This document shows positions 16,707-25,851 of a stretch of DNA of 64,000 bases, in pieces; the stretch's first letter is position 1, and every line of letters starts with the position of its first letter. The stretch covers positions 156,398 through 220,397 of the forward strand of contig NZ_CANLDB010000008.1 of assembly GCF_947489365.1 (NCBI RefSeq), written 5' to 3'. The DNA comes from an uncultured Nocardioides sp. Lineage in GTDB: Bacteria; Actinomycetota; Actinomycetes; Propionibacteriales; Nocardioidaceae. Position numbers and translations under genes: made by a program. A model generated the notes under the pieces. That model saw only the letters and a list, made by a program, of their open reading frames with translations, did no database searches and was not told where the DNA came from.

Positions 16707-17204
16707 TCAGGCGGTGGTGCCCAGGACCGCCACGACGTCGGCGGGGGTGGTGGCGGTGCGGAGCCGCTCGACGAGCGCGTCGTCCGTGAAGACGCCGGCG
16801 AGGCGCTCGATGAGGCCGAGGTGCTCGGTGCCCGAGCCGGCCAGACCCACGACGAACCGGACGCTCTGCCCGTCCCAGTCCAGCGGCTCGTCGTACCGGA
16901 CGAAGGACAGCCCGACCCGGTTGACCGCCTGGCCCGAGGCGGCGGTGCCGTGGGGAAGGGCGAGGCCGTTGCCCATGTACGTCGACACGGACCGCTCGCG
17001 CTCGGCCATGGCCTCGACGTAGGCCCCGGTGACGGAACCGGAGGCCACGAGCAGGGCTCCGGCCTCGGCCACCGCGCCCTCGCGGTCGCGGGCCGTCCCG
17101 GTGAGGACGACGGACGACTCGTCGAGCGGCGGGTGCTCCGGGGCCGCGGGGGCCGGGGTCGGCTCGGGGTGGGTCTTGCGGCGGCGGCCGAAGAGGCTGC
17201 TCAT
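16707..17204 (-). CDS. Stand-alone mannitol-type PTS EIIA protein
   Basis: A 165-residue EIIA with the phosphorylatable His in TYMGNGLALPHGT. From DESSVVL to the C-terminus it closely parallels the EIIA domain of MtlA encoded 1.3 kb away, including SFVRYDxPxDW and RVFTDDAxVERLR-like segments, so it appears to be a local duplication. A basic, proline-rich leader (FGRRRKTHPEPTPAPAAPEHP) replaces the linker. AGGAG precedes the ATG at 17204. It could be a second phosphate donor to MtlA or act as a regulatory EIIA. Confidence 0.88.
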   Translation of the reverse strand: MSSLFGRRRKTHPEPTPAPAAPEHPPLDESSVVLTGTARDREGAVAEAGALLVASGSVTGAYVEAMAERERSVSTYMGNGLALPHGTAASGQAVNRVGLSFVRYDEPLDWDGQSVRFVVGLAGSGTEHLGLIERLAGVFTDDALVERLRTATTPADVVAVLGTTA

Positions 17205-17238
17205 CAGGACTCCTGGGTGGTGGCGGTCTCGGGGACGA

Positions 17239-17274
17239 CGACGCCCCTCGGACCGGGTGGTCGGAGGGGCGTCG
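17239..17274 (-). terminator. Hairpin downstream of rpsO
   Basis: A 10-bp perfect stem (CGACGCCCCT and its complement) with a 16-base loop lies just past the rpsO stop. It probably ends the ribF-rpsO transcript before the EIIA gene. Confidence 0.65.
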
Positions 17275-17292
17275 GGGGCTCGGCGTACGGCG

Positions 17293-17568
17293 TCAGCGGC
17301 GCAGGCCGAGGCGCTCGACGATCGAGCGGTAGCGCGCGATCTCGACCTTCTGCAGGTAGTTCAGCAGCCGGCGACGCTGGCCGACGAGCAGCAGCAGGCC
17401 ACGACGGCTGTGGTGGTCGTGACGGTGCTCCTTGAGGTGCTCGGTCAGGTGCGAGATGCGGTGCGTGAGCAGCGCGATCTGCACCTCGGGCGAGCCGGAG
17501 TCGCCCTCGGTGATGGCGTACTCGGCGATGATCTTCTTCTTGGTCTCCGCGTCGGTCCCAATGGCCAT
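17293..17568 (-). CDS. rpsO: 30S ribosomal protein S15
   Basis: A 91-residue protein, full length for S15, with the signature region LTHRISHLTEHLKEHRHDHHSRRGLL and the C-terminal NYLQKVEIARYRSIVERLGLRR. S15 binds the central domain of 16S rRNA. GGAGAGGAG precedes the ATG. In relatives rpsO is followed directly by pnp; here about 12 kb of Ter and PTS genes lie between them. The preceding genes are ribF and a membrane protein. Confidence 0.98.
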   Translation of the reverse strand: MAIGTDAETKKKIIAEYAITEGDSGSPEVQIALLTHRISHLTEHLKEHRHDHHSRRGLLLLVGQRRRLLNYLQKVEIARYRSIVERLGLRR

Positions 17569-17670
17569 GACGGGCTCCTCTCCACTCGCTGCGCGGCGCT
17601 CCGGGGCTGGTCCACCCGGGCTCTACGATCCGCGGCCGTTACACGGCGTCAGCACAACCGGATCAAGTTA

Positions 17671-18729
17671 TCAGCGGGGGCCCGCGGCGTCCGAATCGGC
17701 GGCCGGCTCCCCGACCTCCTGCCGGGCGGCCAGGTAGACGGCCCGGACGCCGACGGCGCGGTCGAGCTCGCCCTTGACCTGGGTGAAGAACTGGTCGCGG
17801 TAGGTCTCGTCCGTGACGGCGTAGACGGTGAACGACAGCCCGGCGAAGGCGGCGAGGAACGTCGAGACCTGCGCGAGCTCGACGGACAGGTTGCCGAGGA
17901 CGGGCAGCGACGTGGTCCGCTGCTCGCCGATCCAGCCGCTCTGGACGCTCTCGTCCATCGCGACGCCGCCGAGGAGCATGAGGAAGGCGAAGACGGCGAG
18001 GGCCACCAGCAGGACCTGGGCGGCCTGCACGATCACGAGGACCAGCACCAGGTTGGCGCGCTCGAAGCGACGGACGTCGGTGAGGTCGGAGGCCGGGTGG
18101 TCGGCGACGACCCGCTCGGCGTGGGCCGCGAGGGGCGTGCCCCGGCAGGCGCCCACGAGGCCCTCGTCGGAGACGCCGTGGTCGGCGGCGTCGAGCTCGT
18201 CGGGGAGCCGCACCAGCAGGAAGAGCACCGCGAACGACGCGAAGAGCAGCACCACGAGCCACAGCCGTCCCCCGTCGAGGGTCGCGCTGACCTCCCAGAC
18301 CTCCGCGTTGATGAACAGGAAGGTGATCGCGAGCAGGAGCAGCGGCAGCGCCCGGGTGACCAGCGGGACCAGCAGCCGCAGCCCGGTCACGGTGCGTCGC
18401 AGCGCGAACCGGGCGACCGGGGCGCCCCGCATCGCGGTGACGCCGTACACCGCCAGGCTGCCGCCGACCACGAGCGTGAGGAGGGCCGGTGCCGTCGCGG
18501 GGTCGTCGGTGACCCGGGCGAGGAGGACCCCCACCGCCAGCGAGACGGCGGCGACGAGCACGAGCACCACCAGGGAGCGGCGCGAGCGCAGCGCGGCGCG
18601 GGCGGCCGCCCGCTGCTCGGGGACGAAGTACGGCAGGCCCTGGGCGATGAACCACCGCTCGGTCGCCCGCACGGCGTCGGGCAGGTCCGCGGGGACGCCG
18701 CGCCGCGAGCGCGGCCGTGGCGGGGTCAC
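17671..18729 (-). CDS. Multi-pass membrane protein of unknown function
   Basis: A 352-residue integral membrane protein. Hydrophobic stretches at about 52-72, 83-100, 118-140, 155-177, 228-258 and 285-310 suggest six or so membrane passes. A cytosolic loop with charged residues (LPDELDAADHG... DVRRFERAN) sits between the fourth and fifth. I do not recognise a family. It starts 7 bases after the ribF stop, so it is co-transcribed with ribF and probably with rpsO. No transporter or enzyme motif is visible. Confidence 0.8.
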   Translation of the reverse strand: MTPPRPRSRRGVPADLPDAVRATERWFIAQGLPYFVPEQRAAARAALRSRRSLVVLVLVAAVSLAVGVLLARVTDDPATAPALLTLVVGGSLAVYGVTAMRGAPVARFALRRTVTGLRLLVPLVTRALPLLLLAITFLFINAEVWEVSATLDGGRLWLVVLLFASFAVLFLLVRLPDELDAADHGVSDEGLVGACRGTPLAAHAERVVADHPASDLTDVRRFERANLVLVLVIVQAAQVLLVALAVFAFLMLLGGVAMDESVQSGWIGEQRTTSLPVLGNLSVELAQVSTFLAAFAGLSFTVYAVTDETYRDQFFTQVKGELDRAVGVRAVYLAARQEVGEPAADSDAAGPR

Positions 18730-18736
18730 GGCGCGG

Positions 18737-19684
18737 TCACCGCGCGAGCGCCCGGCGCGTGTTCTCGACGTCGGTGGCCATGGCGGTCAGCAGGTCCTCG
18801 ACGCCGTCGAAGCGGGTCATGCCCCGCACGTGGGCGGTGAAGGTGACCTCGACCTGGCGGCCGTACAGCTCGAGGTCGTCGCGGTCGAGGACGTAGGCCT
18901 CGACCCGTCGCTCCCGCTCCCCCGCGAACGTCGGGTTCGAGCCCACGGAGATCGCGGCCGGGTGGGGGACGCCGGCGTCCGGGCCGTCGTCGAGCACGCG
19001 CAGCCACCCGGCGTACACGCCGTCGGCGGGGGCCGCGCCGGTGCCGACGGGCACGTTGGCGGTCGGGTAGCCGAGCTCGCGGCCGCGCCGGTCGCCGGAG
19101 ACGACGACGCCGCGGACGGCGTACTCCCGGCCGAGCGCCTCGGCGGCCCCGGTGACGTCGCCGGCGGCGACGCACTGGCGCACGTACGTCGAGGACCAGA
19201 CCTGCGGTCCGCCGTCGAGCGCGACGCCCTCGGTCTCGAAGCCGTGGCGCGCCCCGGCCTCGCGGAGGAAGGCGACGTCGCCGGCGGCGCGGGAGCCGAA
19301 GCGGAAGTTGGCGCCCACGACGACCGCGCAGGCGTGCAGCGCGTCGACGAGGATGCGCCGGGTGAACTCCTCGGGGCTCCAGTCGGCGAGCTCGCGGGTG
19401 AAGGGGACGACCAGCGCGTCGTCAGCGCCGGCCTCGGCGAGGAGCCGGAGGCGGTCGTCGATGCCGGTCAGGACCTGCGGGGCGTGGTCGGGCCGCAGGA
19501 CGGCGAAGGGGTGCGGGTCGAAGGTGACCACGGTGACCCGCTCCACCCCGAGGCGCTCCGCCGCCGCCCGGGCCCGCCGGACGACGAGCTGGTGACCGAG
19601 GTGGACGCCGTCGAAGTTGCCGACGGTGACGACGCAGGCGTCGAGGTCCGCGGGCACCTCCTCGAGGCTCCGCCACACGCGCAT
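18737..19684 (-). CDS. ribF: Bifunctional riboflavin kinase/FAD synthetase
   Basis: RibF makes FMN and then FAD. The 315-residue protein has the N-terminal FMN adenylyltransferase domain with VTVGNFDGVHLGHQ and VVGANFRFG, and the C-terminal riboflavin kinase domain with GRELGYPTANV and YAGWL. The ATG at 19684 gives the usual MRVWRSLEEVP opening. Its place upstream of rpsO and downstream of truB is the common actinobacterial order, although a fructose PTS block separates it from truB here. Confidence 0.96.
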   Translation of the reverse strand: MRVWRSLEEVPADLDACVVTVGNFDGVHLGHQLVVRRARAAAERLGVERVTVVTFDPHPFAVLRPDHAPQVLTGIDDRLRLLAEAGADDALVVPFTRELADWSPEEFTRRILVDALHACAVVVGANFRFGSRAAGDVAFLREAGARHGFETEGVALDGGPQVWSSTYVRQCVAAGDVTGAAEALGREYAVRGVVVSGDRRGRELGYPTANVPVGTGAAPADGVYAGWLRVLDDGPDAGVPHPAAISVGSNPTFAGERERRVEAYVLDRDDLELYGRQVEVTFTAHVRGMTRFDGVEDLLTAMATDVENTRRALAR

Positions 19685-19761
19685 CCCAGGCACGGTCCCA
19701 GGTTCCCACAGGGCTCCCGACCGGGCGCCCCGACCACCCGGGGCCGGGCCCCGGACGCCGT

Positions 19762-21483
19762 TCAGCGGCCCTCGAGCACCTGCAGCACGGCGGCGCGGCC
19801 GGCGGCCGGGTCGGAGGCCGCGAGGGCGGCCTCGGCGGCCTCCTCGCAGTCCGTGGCGCTGACCGAGGCGAGCCGGGCGCCCACGGCGCGGACGGCGGCC
19901 GGGGCCATCGACAGCGACGTGATGCCCATCCCGACCAGTGCGCACGCCAGGAGCGGGTCGGCCGCGGCCTCGCCGCAGACCCCCACCGGCTTGCCGGCCT
20001 GGATGCCGGCCTCGGCGGTGATGGCGATGAGCTGGAGGACGGCGGGCTGCCACGGGTCGGTGAGGTGCGCCAGGTCGCTGGCCATCCGGTCGGCGGCCAT
20101 GGCGTACTGGGTGAGGTCGTTGGTGCCGATGGAGAGGAAGTCGACGACCTCGAGCATCCGGTGGGCGAGCAGGGCGGCGCTCGGGACCTCCACCATCACG
20201 CCGGCCTTCAGCCCGCGCTCGTGGACGGCGGCGGCGAACTCCTCCGCCTCGGCCACCGTCGCGACCATGGGGGCCATCACCCAGGTCGGCGTCCCGGTGC
20301 GCTCGGCGGCCGCCGCGATGCCGTCGAGCTGACGGGTCATCAGGCCGGGGTTGCCCTTGGCCAGCCGCAGGCCGCGGACGCCGAGGGCGGGGTTCTCCTC
20401 GCCGGGGAGCGTGGCGTAGGCGACGGGCTTGTCGGAGCCGGCGTCGAGGGTGCGGACGACGACGTACTGCTCACCGTCGCCGGCGAACGCGTCCAGGACG
20501 CGGGAGTAGATGTCGGCCTGCTCCTCGACGGTCGGCTCCTCGGCGCGGTTGAGGAAGCACAGCTCGGTGCGGAACAGCCCGACGCCCTCGACCGGGCCGG
20601 TCGCGGCCTTCGCGGCGGATTCGCCGTCGGCGACGTTGGCCAGCAGCTTGATGCGCAGGCCGTCGGAGAGACGGCCGGGGCCCTCCCACGACGCGAGGGC
20701 CTCGCGCTGCTCGGCGTCGGCGGCGACGCGCGCCCGCGCCTCGTCGGCGTCGGGGTCGGCGGTGACGGCCCCCGAGGTGCCGTCGACGAGCAGGGGCGTG
20801 CCGGCGGCCAGGGACATCGCGCCCTCGGTGCCGACCACGCAGGGGATGCCGAGCTGGCGGGCGATGATCGCCGTGTGGGAGGTGGGCCCGCCCTTCTCGG
20901 TGACCAGGGCGACCACGAGGGCGGGGTCGAGCCCGGCGGTGTCGGCCGGGGAGAGGTCCTCGGCGAGCAGCACGGACGGCTCCGACGGGCTCGGTGCACC
21001 GGGCTCGGGCTCGCCGACGAGGCGGGCCAGGATGCGCTTCTCGATGTCGCGCAGGTCGGTGACGCGCTCGGCCATGAGGCCGCCGGCCTGGGTGAAGAGG
21101 CCGACGAACTGCTCGACCGCCGCCGCCAGGGCGTCCGGGAGGTTCTCGCCCGAGCGCAGGGTCTTGCGGACGGCGTTGCGCAGCCCCCGGTCGGAGGCGA
21201 GGCCGGCGGAGGCCGTCATGACCTCGGCGGCGTGCCCGGTCGTCTTCTCGGCGCGCGCGGTGAAGCCGGCGGCCACGGCGCCCGCGGCCTCCTCGTAGGC
21301 GGCCAGCGCCTCCTCCTCGCCGAGGTCGGCCGCGCGGGCGGCGTACGCCTCGACCGCGGCCGGTGAGACCTCGGTGCGGGCGAGCAGGGCGGGTCCGTAC
21401 GCGAGACCCGGGACGACGGGCGTCCCGACGAGAGGGGGCTCGGTGGCGGACGAGGTGGCAGTCGTCTCAGTGGTCACGGTCAC
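19762..21483 (-). CDS. ptsI: Phosphoenolpyruvate-protein phosphotransferase, enzyme I of the PTS
   Basis: Enzyme I takes phosphate from PEP and passes it to HPr. The 573-residue protein has the active-site His in GGPTSHTAIIARQLGIP, the PEP-binding barrel motifs VGLFRTELCF and NDLTQYAMAADR, and the catalytic Cys in GVCGEAAADP. Two in-frame GTG codons (21483, 21477) are possible starts. It is divergent from the DeoR regulator and shares the promoter region that contains the candidate operator. It is the only EI seen in the window and should serve both permeases. Confidence 0.97.
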   Translation of the reverse strand: MTVTTETTATSSATEPPLVGTPVVPGLAYGPALLARTEVSPAAVEAYAARAADLGEEEALAAYEEAAGAVAAGFTARAEKTTGHAAEVMTASAGLASDRGLRNAVRKTLRSGENLPDALAAAVEQFVGLFTQAGGLMAERVTDLRDIEKRILARLVGEPEPGAPSPSEPSVLLAEDLSPADTAGLDPALVVALVTEKGGPTSHTAIIARQLGIPCVVGTEGAMSLAAGTPLLVDGTSGAVTADPDADEARARVAADAEQREALASWEGPGRLSDGLRIKLLANVADGESAAKAATGPVEGVGLFRTELCFLNRAEEPTVEEQADIYSRVLDAFAGDGEQYVVVRTLDAGSDKPVAYATLPGEENPALGVRGLRLAKGNPGLMTRQLDGIAAAAERTGTPTWVMAPMVATVAEAEEFAAAVHERGLKAGVMVEVPSAALLAHRMLEVVDFLSIGTNDLTQYAMAADRMASDLAHLTDPWQPAVLQLIAITAEAGIQAGKPVGVCGEAAADPLLACALVGMGITSLSMAPAAVRAVGARLASVSATDCEEAAEAALAASDPAAGRAAVLQVLEGR

Positions 21484-21503
21484 AACCTAAACGGGTGCCG
21501 CCC

Positions 21504-21532
21504 TTGACAGTCAACACATTCGGGCATAAAAC
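21504..21532 (+). promoter_or_regulatory. Promoter of the fruR-fruK-fruA operon with embedded operator
   Basis: TTGACA (21504-21509), a 17-base spacer and TAAAAC (21527-21532) form a good sigma-70-type promoter. The spacer contains ACACATTCGGGCA (21514-21526), which is identical (reverse complement) to part of the mtlA operator region. A repressor bound here would block RNA polymerase. Confidence 0.7.
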
Positions 21533-21587
21533 AACACAAGCGCAGATCCCCTGCGACGTGTCGAACCCCTCACGAGGAGGTCGGTGG

Positions 21588-22355
21588 ATGTACCCCGAGG
21601 AGCGACGTCAGGCCATGAGCCGGCTCGTCGCCGAGCGTCGACGCCTCTCCGTCACCGAGCTGGCCGACGAGTTCGACGTCACCACGGAGACGGTACGCCG
21701 CGACCTGTCCCACCTCGAGCGGTCCGGCGCGATCCGTCGTACGCACGGGGGCGCCGTCCCCGCCGACGCCCTGAGCGCCCCCGAGGCCGAGGTCGCCGAG
21801 CGCGACCGCACCAACACCGACCTCAAGGAGCTCATCGCGAAGGCCGCCCTGGCGCAGCTGCCGGAGGACGGCGCGAGCGTGGTCGTCGACGCCGGCAGCA
21901 CGACCGTGCGGCTCGCCGCGGCCATGCCGGGTGACCGCCGCCTGTCGGTCCACACGCACGCGGTCCCCGTGGCCGCCCGGCTGCTGGTCCTCCCCCACGT
22001 CGAGGTCAACCTGCTGCCCGGCCGGGTCCGCTCCACCACCCAGGCCGCCGTGGGCGGCCCGACGGTGGCCGCGCTCGCCGCGCTGCGCGTCGACGTGGCG
22101 TTCCTCGGCACCAACGCCGTCAGCGCCCAGCACGGCTTCTCGACCCCGGACGCCGACGAGGCCGCCGTCAAGTCGGCCCTCGTGGCCTCCGCGCGGCGGG
22201 TCGTCGTCCTCGCGGACTCCACCAAGCTGGGCCGGCGGTCGACGGTCCGCTTCGCCCGCACCTCCGAGGTCGACGTCCTCGTGACCGACCCGGGCGCCGA
22301 CACCTCCGAGCTGCGACGCCTCGAGCAGGCCGGGATCGAGGTGGTGGTCGCGTGA
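21588..22355 (+). CDS. fruR: DeoR-family transcriptional regulator of the fructose locus
   Basis: A 255-residue DeoR-family protein: N-terminal winged helix with VTELADEFDVTTETVRRDLSHLERSGAIRR split across residues about 20-50 and the family motif THGGAVP, then a sugar-phosphate-binding isomerase-like domain with VVDAGSTT and FLGTNAV. GAGGAGG precedes the ATG at 21588. It overlaps fruK by 4 bases (GTGA). Such regulators usually respond to fructose-1-phosphate or fructose bisphosphate; the ligand is inferred. It probably represses its own operon, ptsI and perhaps mtlA through the shared ACACATTCGGGCA site. Confidence 0.92.
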   Translation: MYPEERRQAMSRLVAERRRLSVTELADEFDVTTETVRRDLSHLERSGAIRRTHGGAVPADALSAPEAEVAERDRTNTDLKELIAKAALAQLPEDGASVVVDAGSTTVRLAAAMPGDRRLSVHTHAVPVAARLLVLPHVEVNLLPGRVRSTTQAAVGGPTVAALAALRVDVAFLGTNAVSAQHGFSTPDADEAAVKSALVASARRVVVLADSTKLGRRSTVRFARTSEVDVLVTDPGADTSELRRLEQAGIEVVVA

Positions 22356-23323
22356 TCGTGACCCTCACCCCCAACCCGAGCACGGACCGCACCGTGACGC
22401 TCGCCGGCGAGCTCCGCCGGGGCGCCGTGCTCCGCACCGAGTCGGTGATCAGCCAGGCCGGCGGCAAGGGCGTCAACATCTCGCGGGCCTGCCTCGCCGC
22501 CGGGGTGCCGACCACCGCGGTCCTGCCCTGCGCCGCCGACGACGCGTTCGCCCTCGAGCTGCGCGCGGCCGGCATCCCCGCCACGCTCGTGGCCGTCGAC
22601 GGCGCCGTCCGCGTCAACCTCACCCTCAGCGAGCCCGACGGCACCACGACCAAGCTCAACAGCCCCGGCATCCCCGCCACCCCGGCCGTCCTCGACGAGC
22701 TCGGCGCGCGCCTCCACGAGGCCGCCGTCGGCGCCGACTGGGTCGTGCTGGCCGGCTCGCTGCCACCCGGCGCGCCGGACGGCTGGTACGCCGACCTGGT
22801 CGCCGACCTGCGGAGCGTCACCCGGGTCGCGGTCGACACGAGCGACGCCCCGCTGGCCGCGCTCGTCGAGCGGCTCGAGGGCGGTGCCCCGCACCTGATG
22901 AAGCCCAACGGCCACGAGCTGGCCTCGCTCATCACCAGCGGGCTCGACGGCGACGCCCTCGAGGCCGACCCGGCCGCGGCGGCCGCCGCGGCGCACCAGC
23001 TCCTCGACCGCGGCGTCGAGACCGTCCTGGTCACCCTCGGCGGGCACGGCGCCGTCCTCGTCGGTGCCGACGGCGACCACCACGCCTCTCCCCCGCCGAC
23101 CCGTGTCGTCTCGACCGTGGGCGCCGGGGACTCCAGCCTCTTCGGCTACCTCCTCGCCGACCGCGAGGGACGCGGCCCCGCCGACCGCCTCGCGCTCGCC
23201 GTCGCCTACGGCAGCGCCGCCGCCGGCCTGCCCGGCACGACCATCCCGCACCCCGACCAGGTGCACCCCGAGCTGGTCGCCGTCGGCGACCTGGGCCGCC
23301 CCGCGGCCCGCCCGCGGGCCTGA
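22352..23323 (+). CDS. fruK: 1-phosphofructokinase
   Basis: FruK phosphorylates the fructose-1-phosphate made by the fructose permease to fructose-1,6-bisphosphate. The 323-residue PfkB-family protein has N-terminal TLTPNPSTDRTV, AGGKGVNISR and the catalytic anion-hole motif TVGAGDSSLFG. It lies between the DeoR regulator, with a 4-bp overlap, and fruA, which is the classical fru operon order. Confidence 0.95.
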   Translation: MIVTLTPNPSTDRTVTLAGELRRGAVLRTESVISQAGGKGVNISRACLAAGVPTTAVLPCAADDAFALELRAAGIPATLVAVDGAVRVNLTLSEPDGTTTKLNSPGIPATPAVLDELGARLHEAAVGADWVVLAGSLPPGAPDGWYADLVADLRSVTRVAVDTSDAPLAALVERLEGGAPHLMKPNGHELASLITSGLDGDALEADPAAAAAAAHQLLDRGVETVLVTLGGHGAVLVGADGDHHASPPPTRVVSTVGAGDSSLFGYLLADREGRGPADRLALAVAYGSAAAGLPGTTIPHPDQVHPELVAVGDLGRPAARPRA

Positions 23324-23402
23324 CGGCCCGTCGTACCGCCCCTCCCACCCGCCCCGACCGCGGCACCCCGCCGCAACCAGCCCCCTCATGGAGAGTGACC
23401 CC

Positions 23403-25484
23403 ATGGCCGACGTGATCACCACCGATCTCGTACGCCTCGACGCCGCGTACGGCGCCGACAAGCTCGACGTCATCCGCGCCCTCGCCCAGGTCGTCGGCGA
23501 CGCCGGCCGCACGAGCGACGTGGAGCAGCTGACCGCCGACGCCCACGCCCGCGAGGCCACCTCGCCCACCGGGCTCAAGGACGGCATCGCGATCCCCCAC
23601 TGCCGCACCACCGCCGTGAGCGAGCCCACGCTGGTCTTCGCCCGGCTCTCCCCGCCGGTCGACTTCGGCGCGAAGGACGGCGGCGCCGACATCTGCTTCC
23701 TCATCGCGGCACCCGAGGGTGGCGGCAACGCCCACCTCCAGCTGCTGACCAAGCTGGCCCGCTCGCTGGTCAAGCCCGAGTTCCGGGCCGCCCTGCGCGA
23801 GGCCTCCACCCCCGACGAGGTCGTCGCCACCGTCATGGCCGTCGTGGAGCCGGAGCGGCAGCCCGCCGGCGCGGCGCCCGCCGCCGGTGCCGCGAGCCTC
23901 GACAAGGGTGCGTCGTCCGCCTCGGGCACGCCGGCCACCGGTCGCCGCCTCGTCGCCGTCACCGCCTGCCCGACCGGCATCGCCCACACGTACATGGCCG
24001 CCGAGGCCCTCGAGGCCGCCGCCGCCAAGGCCGGCGTCACCATCGACGTCGAGACCCAGGGCTCGGCCGGCTCCACGCCGCTGTCGCCCGACACCATCGC
24101 GAAGGCCGACGCCGTGATCTTCGCCGTCGACGTGGGGGTCCGCGACCGCGGCCGGTTCGCCGGCAAGCCGCTGCTGTCCTCCGGGGTCAAGGGCCCGATC
24201 GACGACGGCGACGGCATGATCGCCAAGGCCCTGCGCCTCGCGGACGACCCGAACGCCCCCCGCGTCGAGGGCTCCGGCTCCGACGCCGCCGAGTCCAAGG
24301 GCTCGGAGTCGTTCGGCGGGTCCGTGCGTCGCGTGCTGATGACCGGCGTGTCGTACATGATCCCGTTCGTCGCCGCCGGCGGCCTGCTCATCGCCCTCGG
24401 CTTCCTGCTCGCGGGCTACGAGATCGCCCTCGGGTACGCCGACGGCCGCCCGAGCAGCGTCGCGCAGGACATCGTGCTCAACTCCAGCTTCGCGAACCTG
24501 CCGAACCTGGCCGACTACGAGCTGGCGAACAACGCCGCGTTCACCCACGGCGCGCTCCTGACGTACGTCGGGGCGCTCCTGTTCGTCCTCGGCGGCGCGG
24601 CCTTCGGGTTCCTCGTCCCCGCGCTCGCGGGCTACATCGCCTACGCCATCGCCGACCGCCCGGGCATCGCGCCCGGCTTCGTCATGGGCGCCGTCGCCGG
24701 CCTCACCGGCACCGGCTTCATCGGCGGCATCATCGGCGGTGTCCTCGCCGGCCTCGTGGCCGCCTGGATCTCCCGCTGGAAGGTCCCGGCCTGGGCCCGC
24801 GGCCTCATGCCCGTGCTCGTGATCCCGCTGCTCGCCACGCTGATCACCGGCCTCATCGTCATCGTCGTCCTCGGCCGCCCGCTCACCGCCCTCACCGGCG
24901 CCCTGACCGACGGGCTCAACAGCCTCGGCGACAACCCCGGCCTCGCGATCCTGCTCGGCGTCGTGCTCGGCCTGATGATGGCCTTCGACATGGGCGGCCC
25001 GCTCAACAAGACGGCGTACGCGTTCGCCACCGCCGGCCTCGGCGCCGCCGCCACCGCCACCGGGGACGCCCCGGAGCTGAAGGTCATGGCCGCCGTCATG
25101 CTCGCCGGCATGGTGCCCCCGCTGGCGCTCGCGCTGGCCACCGTCGTCCGGCCGAAGCTGTTCACCGTGCAGGAGAAGGAGAACGGCAAGGCCGCCTGGG
25201 CGATGGGCGCCAGCTTCATCACCGAGGGCGCGATCCCGTTCGCCGCGGCCGACCCGCTGCGCGTCATCCCCGCGATCATGCTGGGCTCCGCCGTCACCGG
25301 CGGGCTCTCGCAGGCCCTCGACGTCACCCTGCGGGCCCCGCACGGCGGCATCTTCGTGCTGTTCGCGGTCGGCAACATCACCGGCTTCATCATCGCCCTC
25401 GTCGCCGGCACCCTGGTCGCCGCCGCCGCGGTCGTGGGCCTCAAGTCGATGGCCAGCAAGCCGGTCGTCGCGCCGGTCGCCTGA
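23403..25484 (+). CDS. fruA: Fructose PTS permease, EIIABC fusion
   Basis: A 693-residue fructose permease in the order EIIA (phospho-His in DGIAIPHCRT), EIIB (phospho-Cys in VTACPTGIAHTYMAAEAL) and EIIC (about 310-690; membrane segments with GVSYMIPFVAAGG, FDMGGPLNKTAY and FITEGAIPFAA). The ATG at 23403 has GGAG 9 bases upstream; an ATG at 23388 is less well placed. The product is fructose-1-phosphate for FruK. Domain order differs from the MtlA permease (C-B-A) at 13.4 kb. Confidence 0.96.
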   Translation: MADVITTDLVRLDAAYGADKLDVIRALAQVVGDAGRTSDVEQLTADAHAREATSPTGLKDGIAIPHCRTTAVSEPTLVFARLSPPVDFGAKDGGADICFLIAAPEGGGNAHLQLLTKLARSLVKPEFRAALREASTPDEVVATVMAVVEPERQPAGAAPAAGAASLDKGASSASGTPATGRRLVAVTACPTGIAHTYMAAEALEAAAAKAGVTIDVETQGSAGSTPLSPDTIAKADAVIFAVDVGVRDRGRFAGKPLLSSGVKGPIDDGDGMIAKALRLADDPNAPRVEGSGSDAAESKGSESFGGSVRRVLMTGVSYMIPFVAAGGLLIALGFLLAGYEIALGYADGRPSSVAQDIVLNSSFANLPNLADYELANNAAFTHGALLTYVGALLFVLGGAAFGFLVPALAGYIAYAIADRPGIAPGFVMGAVAGLTGTGFIGGIIGGVLAGLVAAWISRWKVPAWARGLMPVLVIPLLATLITGLIVIVVLGRPLTALTGALTDGLNSLGDNPGLAILLGVVLGLMMAFDMGGPLNKTAYAFATAGLGAAATATGDAPELKVMAAVMLAGMVPPLALALATVVRPKLFTVQEKENGKAAWAMGASFITEGAIPFAAADPLRVIPAIMLGSAVTGGLSQALDVTLRAPHGGIFVLFAVGNITGFIIALVAGTLVAAAAVVGLKSMASKPVVAPVA

Positions 25485-25541
25485 GACCGCCCGCGTCGGT
25501 CGCTAGGTTCTACGCACCACCGTCACGAGGAGGAGCACCAC

Positions 25542-25802
25542 ATGCCCACCAAGTCCGTCGTCGTCGGCTCCGCCGTCGGCCTGCACGCCCGCCCCGCCGC
25601 GATCATCTCCGAGGCCGCGGGTGACCTCGACTCCGAGGTCCTCATCGGCCTGCCCGGCGACGAGCCGGTGGACGCCGGGTCCTCGCTGATGATCATGACC
25701 CTCGGCGCCGGCAACGGCGACACGGTCGAGGTCTCCGGCGACGACCAGGCCGACGTCGACGCCATCGCCGCCCTGGTCGAGAAGGACCTCGACGCCGAGT
25801 AG
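25542..25802 (+). CDS. ptsH: Phosphocarrier protein HPr
   Basis: An 86-residue HPr with the phosphorylated His15 in GLHARPA and the regulatory-serine region AGSSLMIMTLGA. It carries phosphate from EI to the fructose and mannitol permeases. GAGGAGGAG precedes the ATG. It is 57 bases past fruA and may also have its own promoter (TAGGTT, a -10-like element at 25504-25509). Confidence 0.96.
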   Translation: MPTKSVVVGSAVGLHARPAAIISEAAGDLDSEVLIGLPGDEPVDAGSSLMIMTLGAGNGDTVEVSGDDQADVDAIAALVEKDLDAE

Positions 25803-25851
25803 CACCACCGAGCAGCACCACCGAGCCGGCCGGAACCGGCACCCGTACGAC

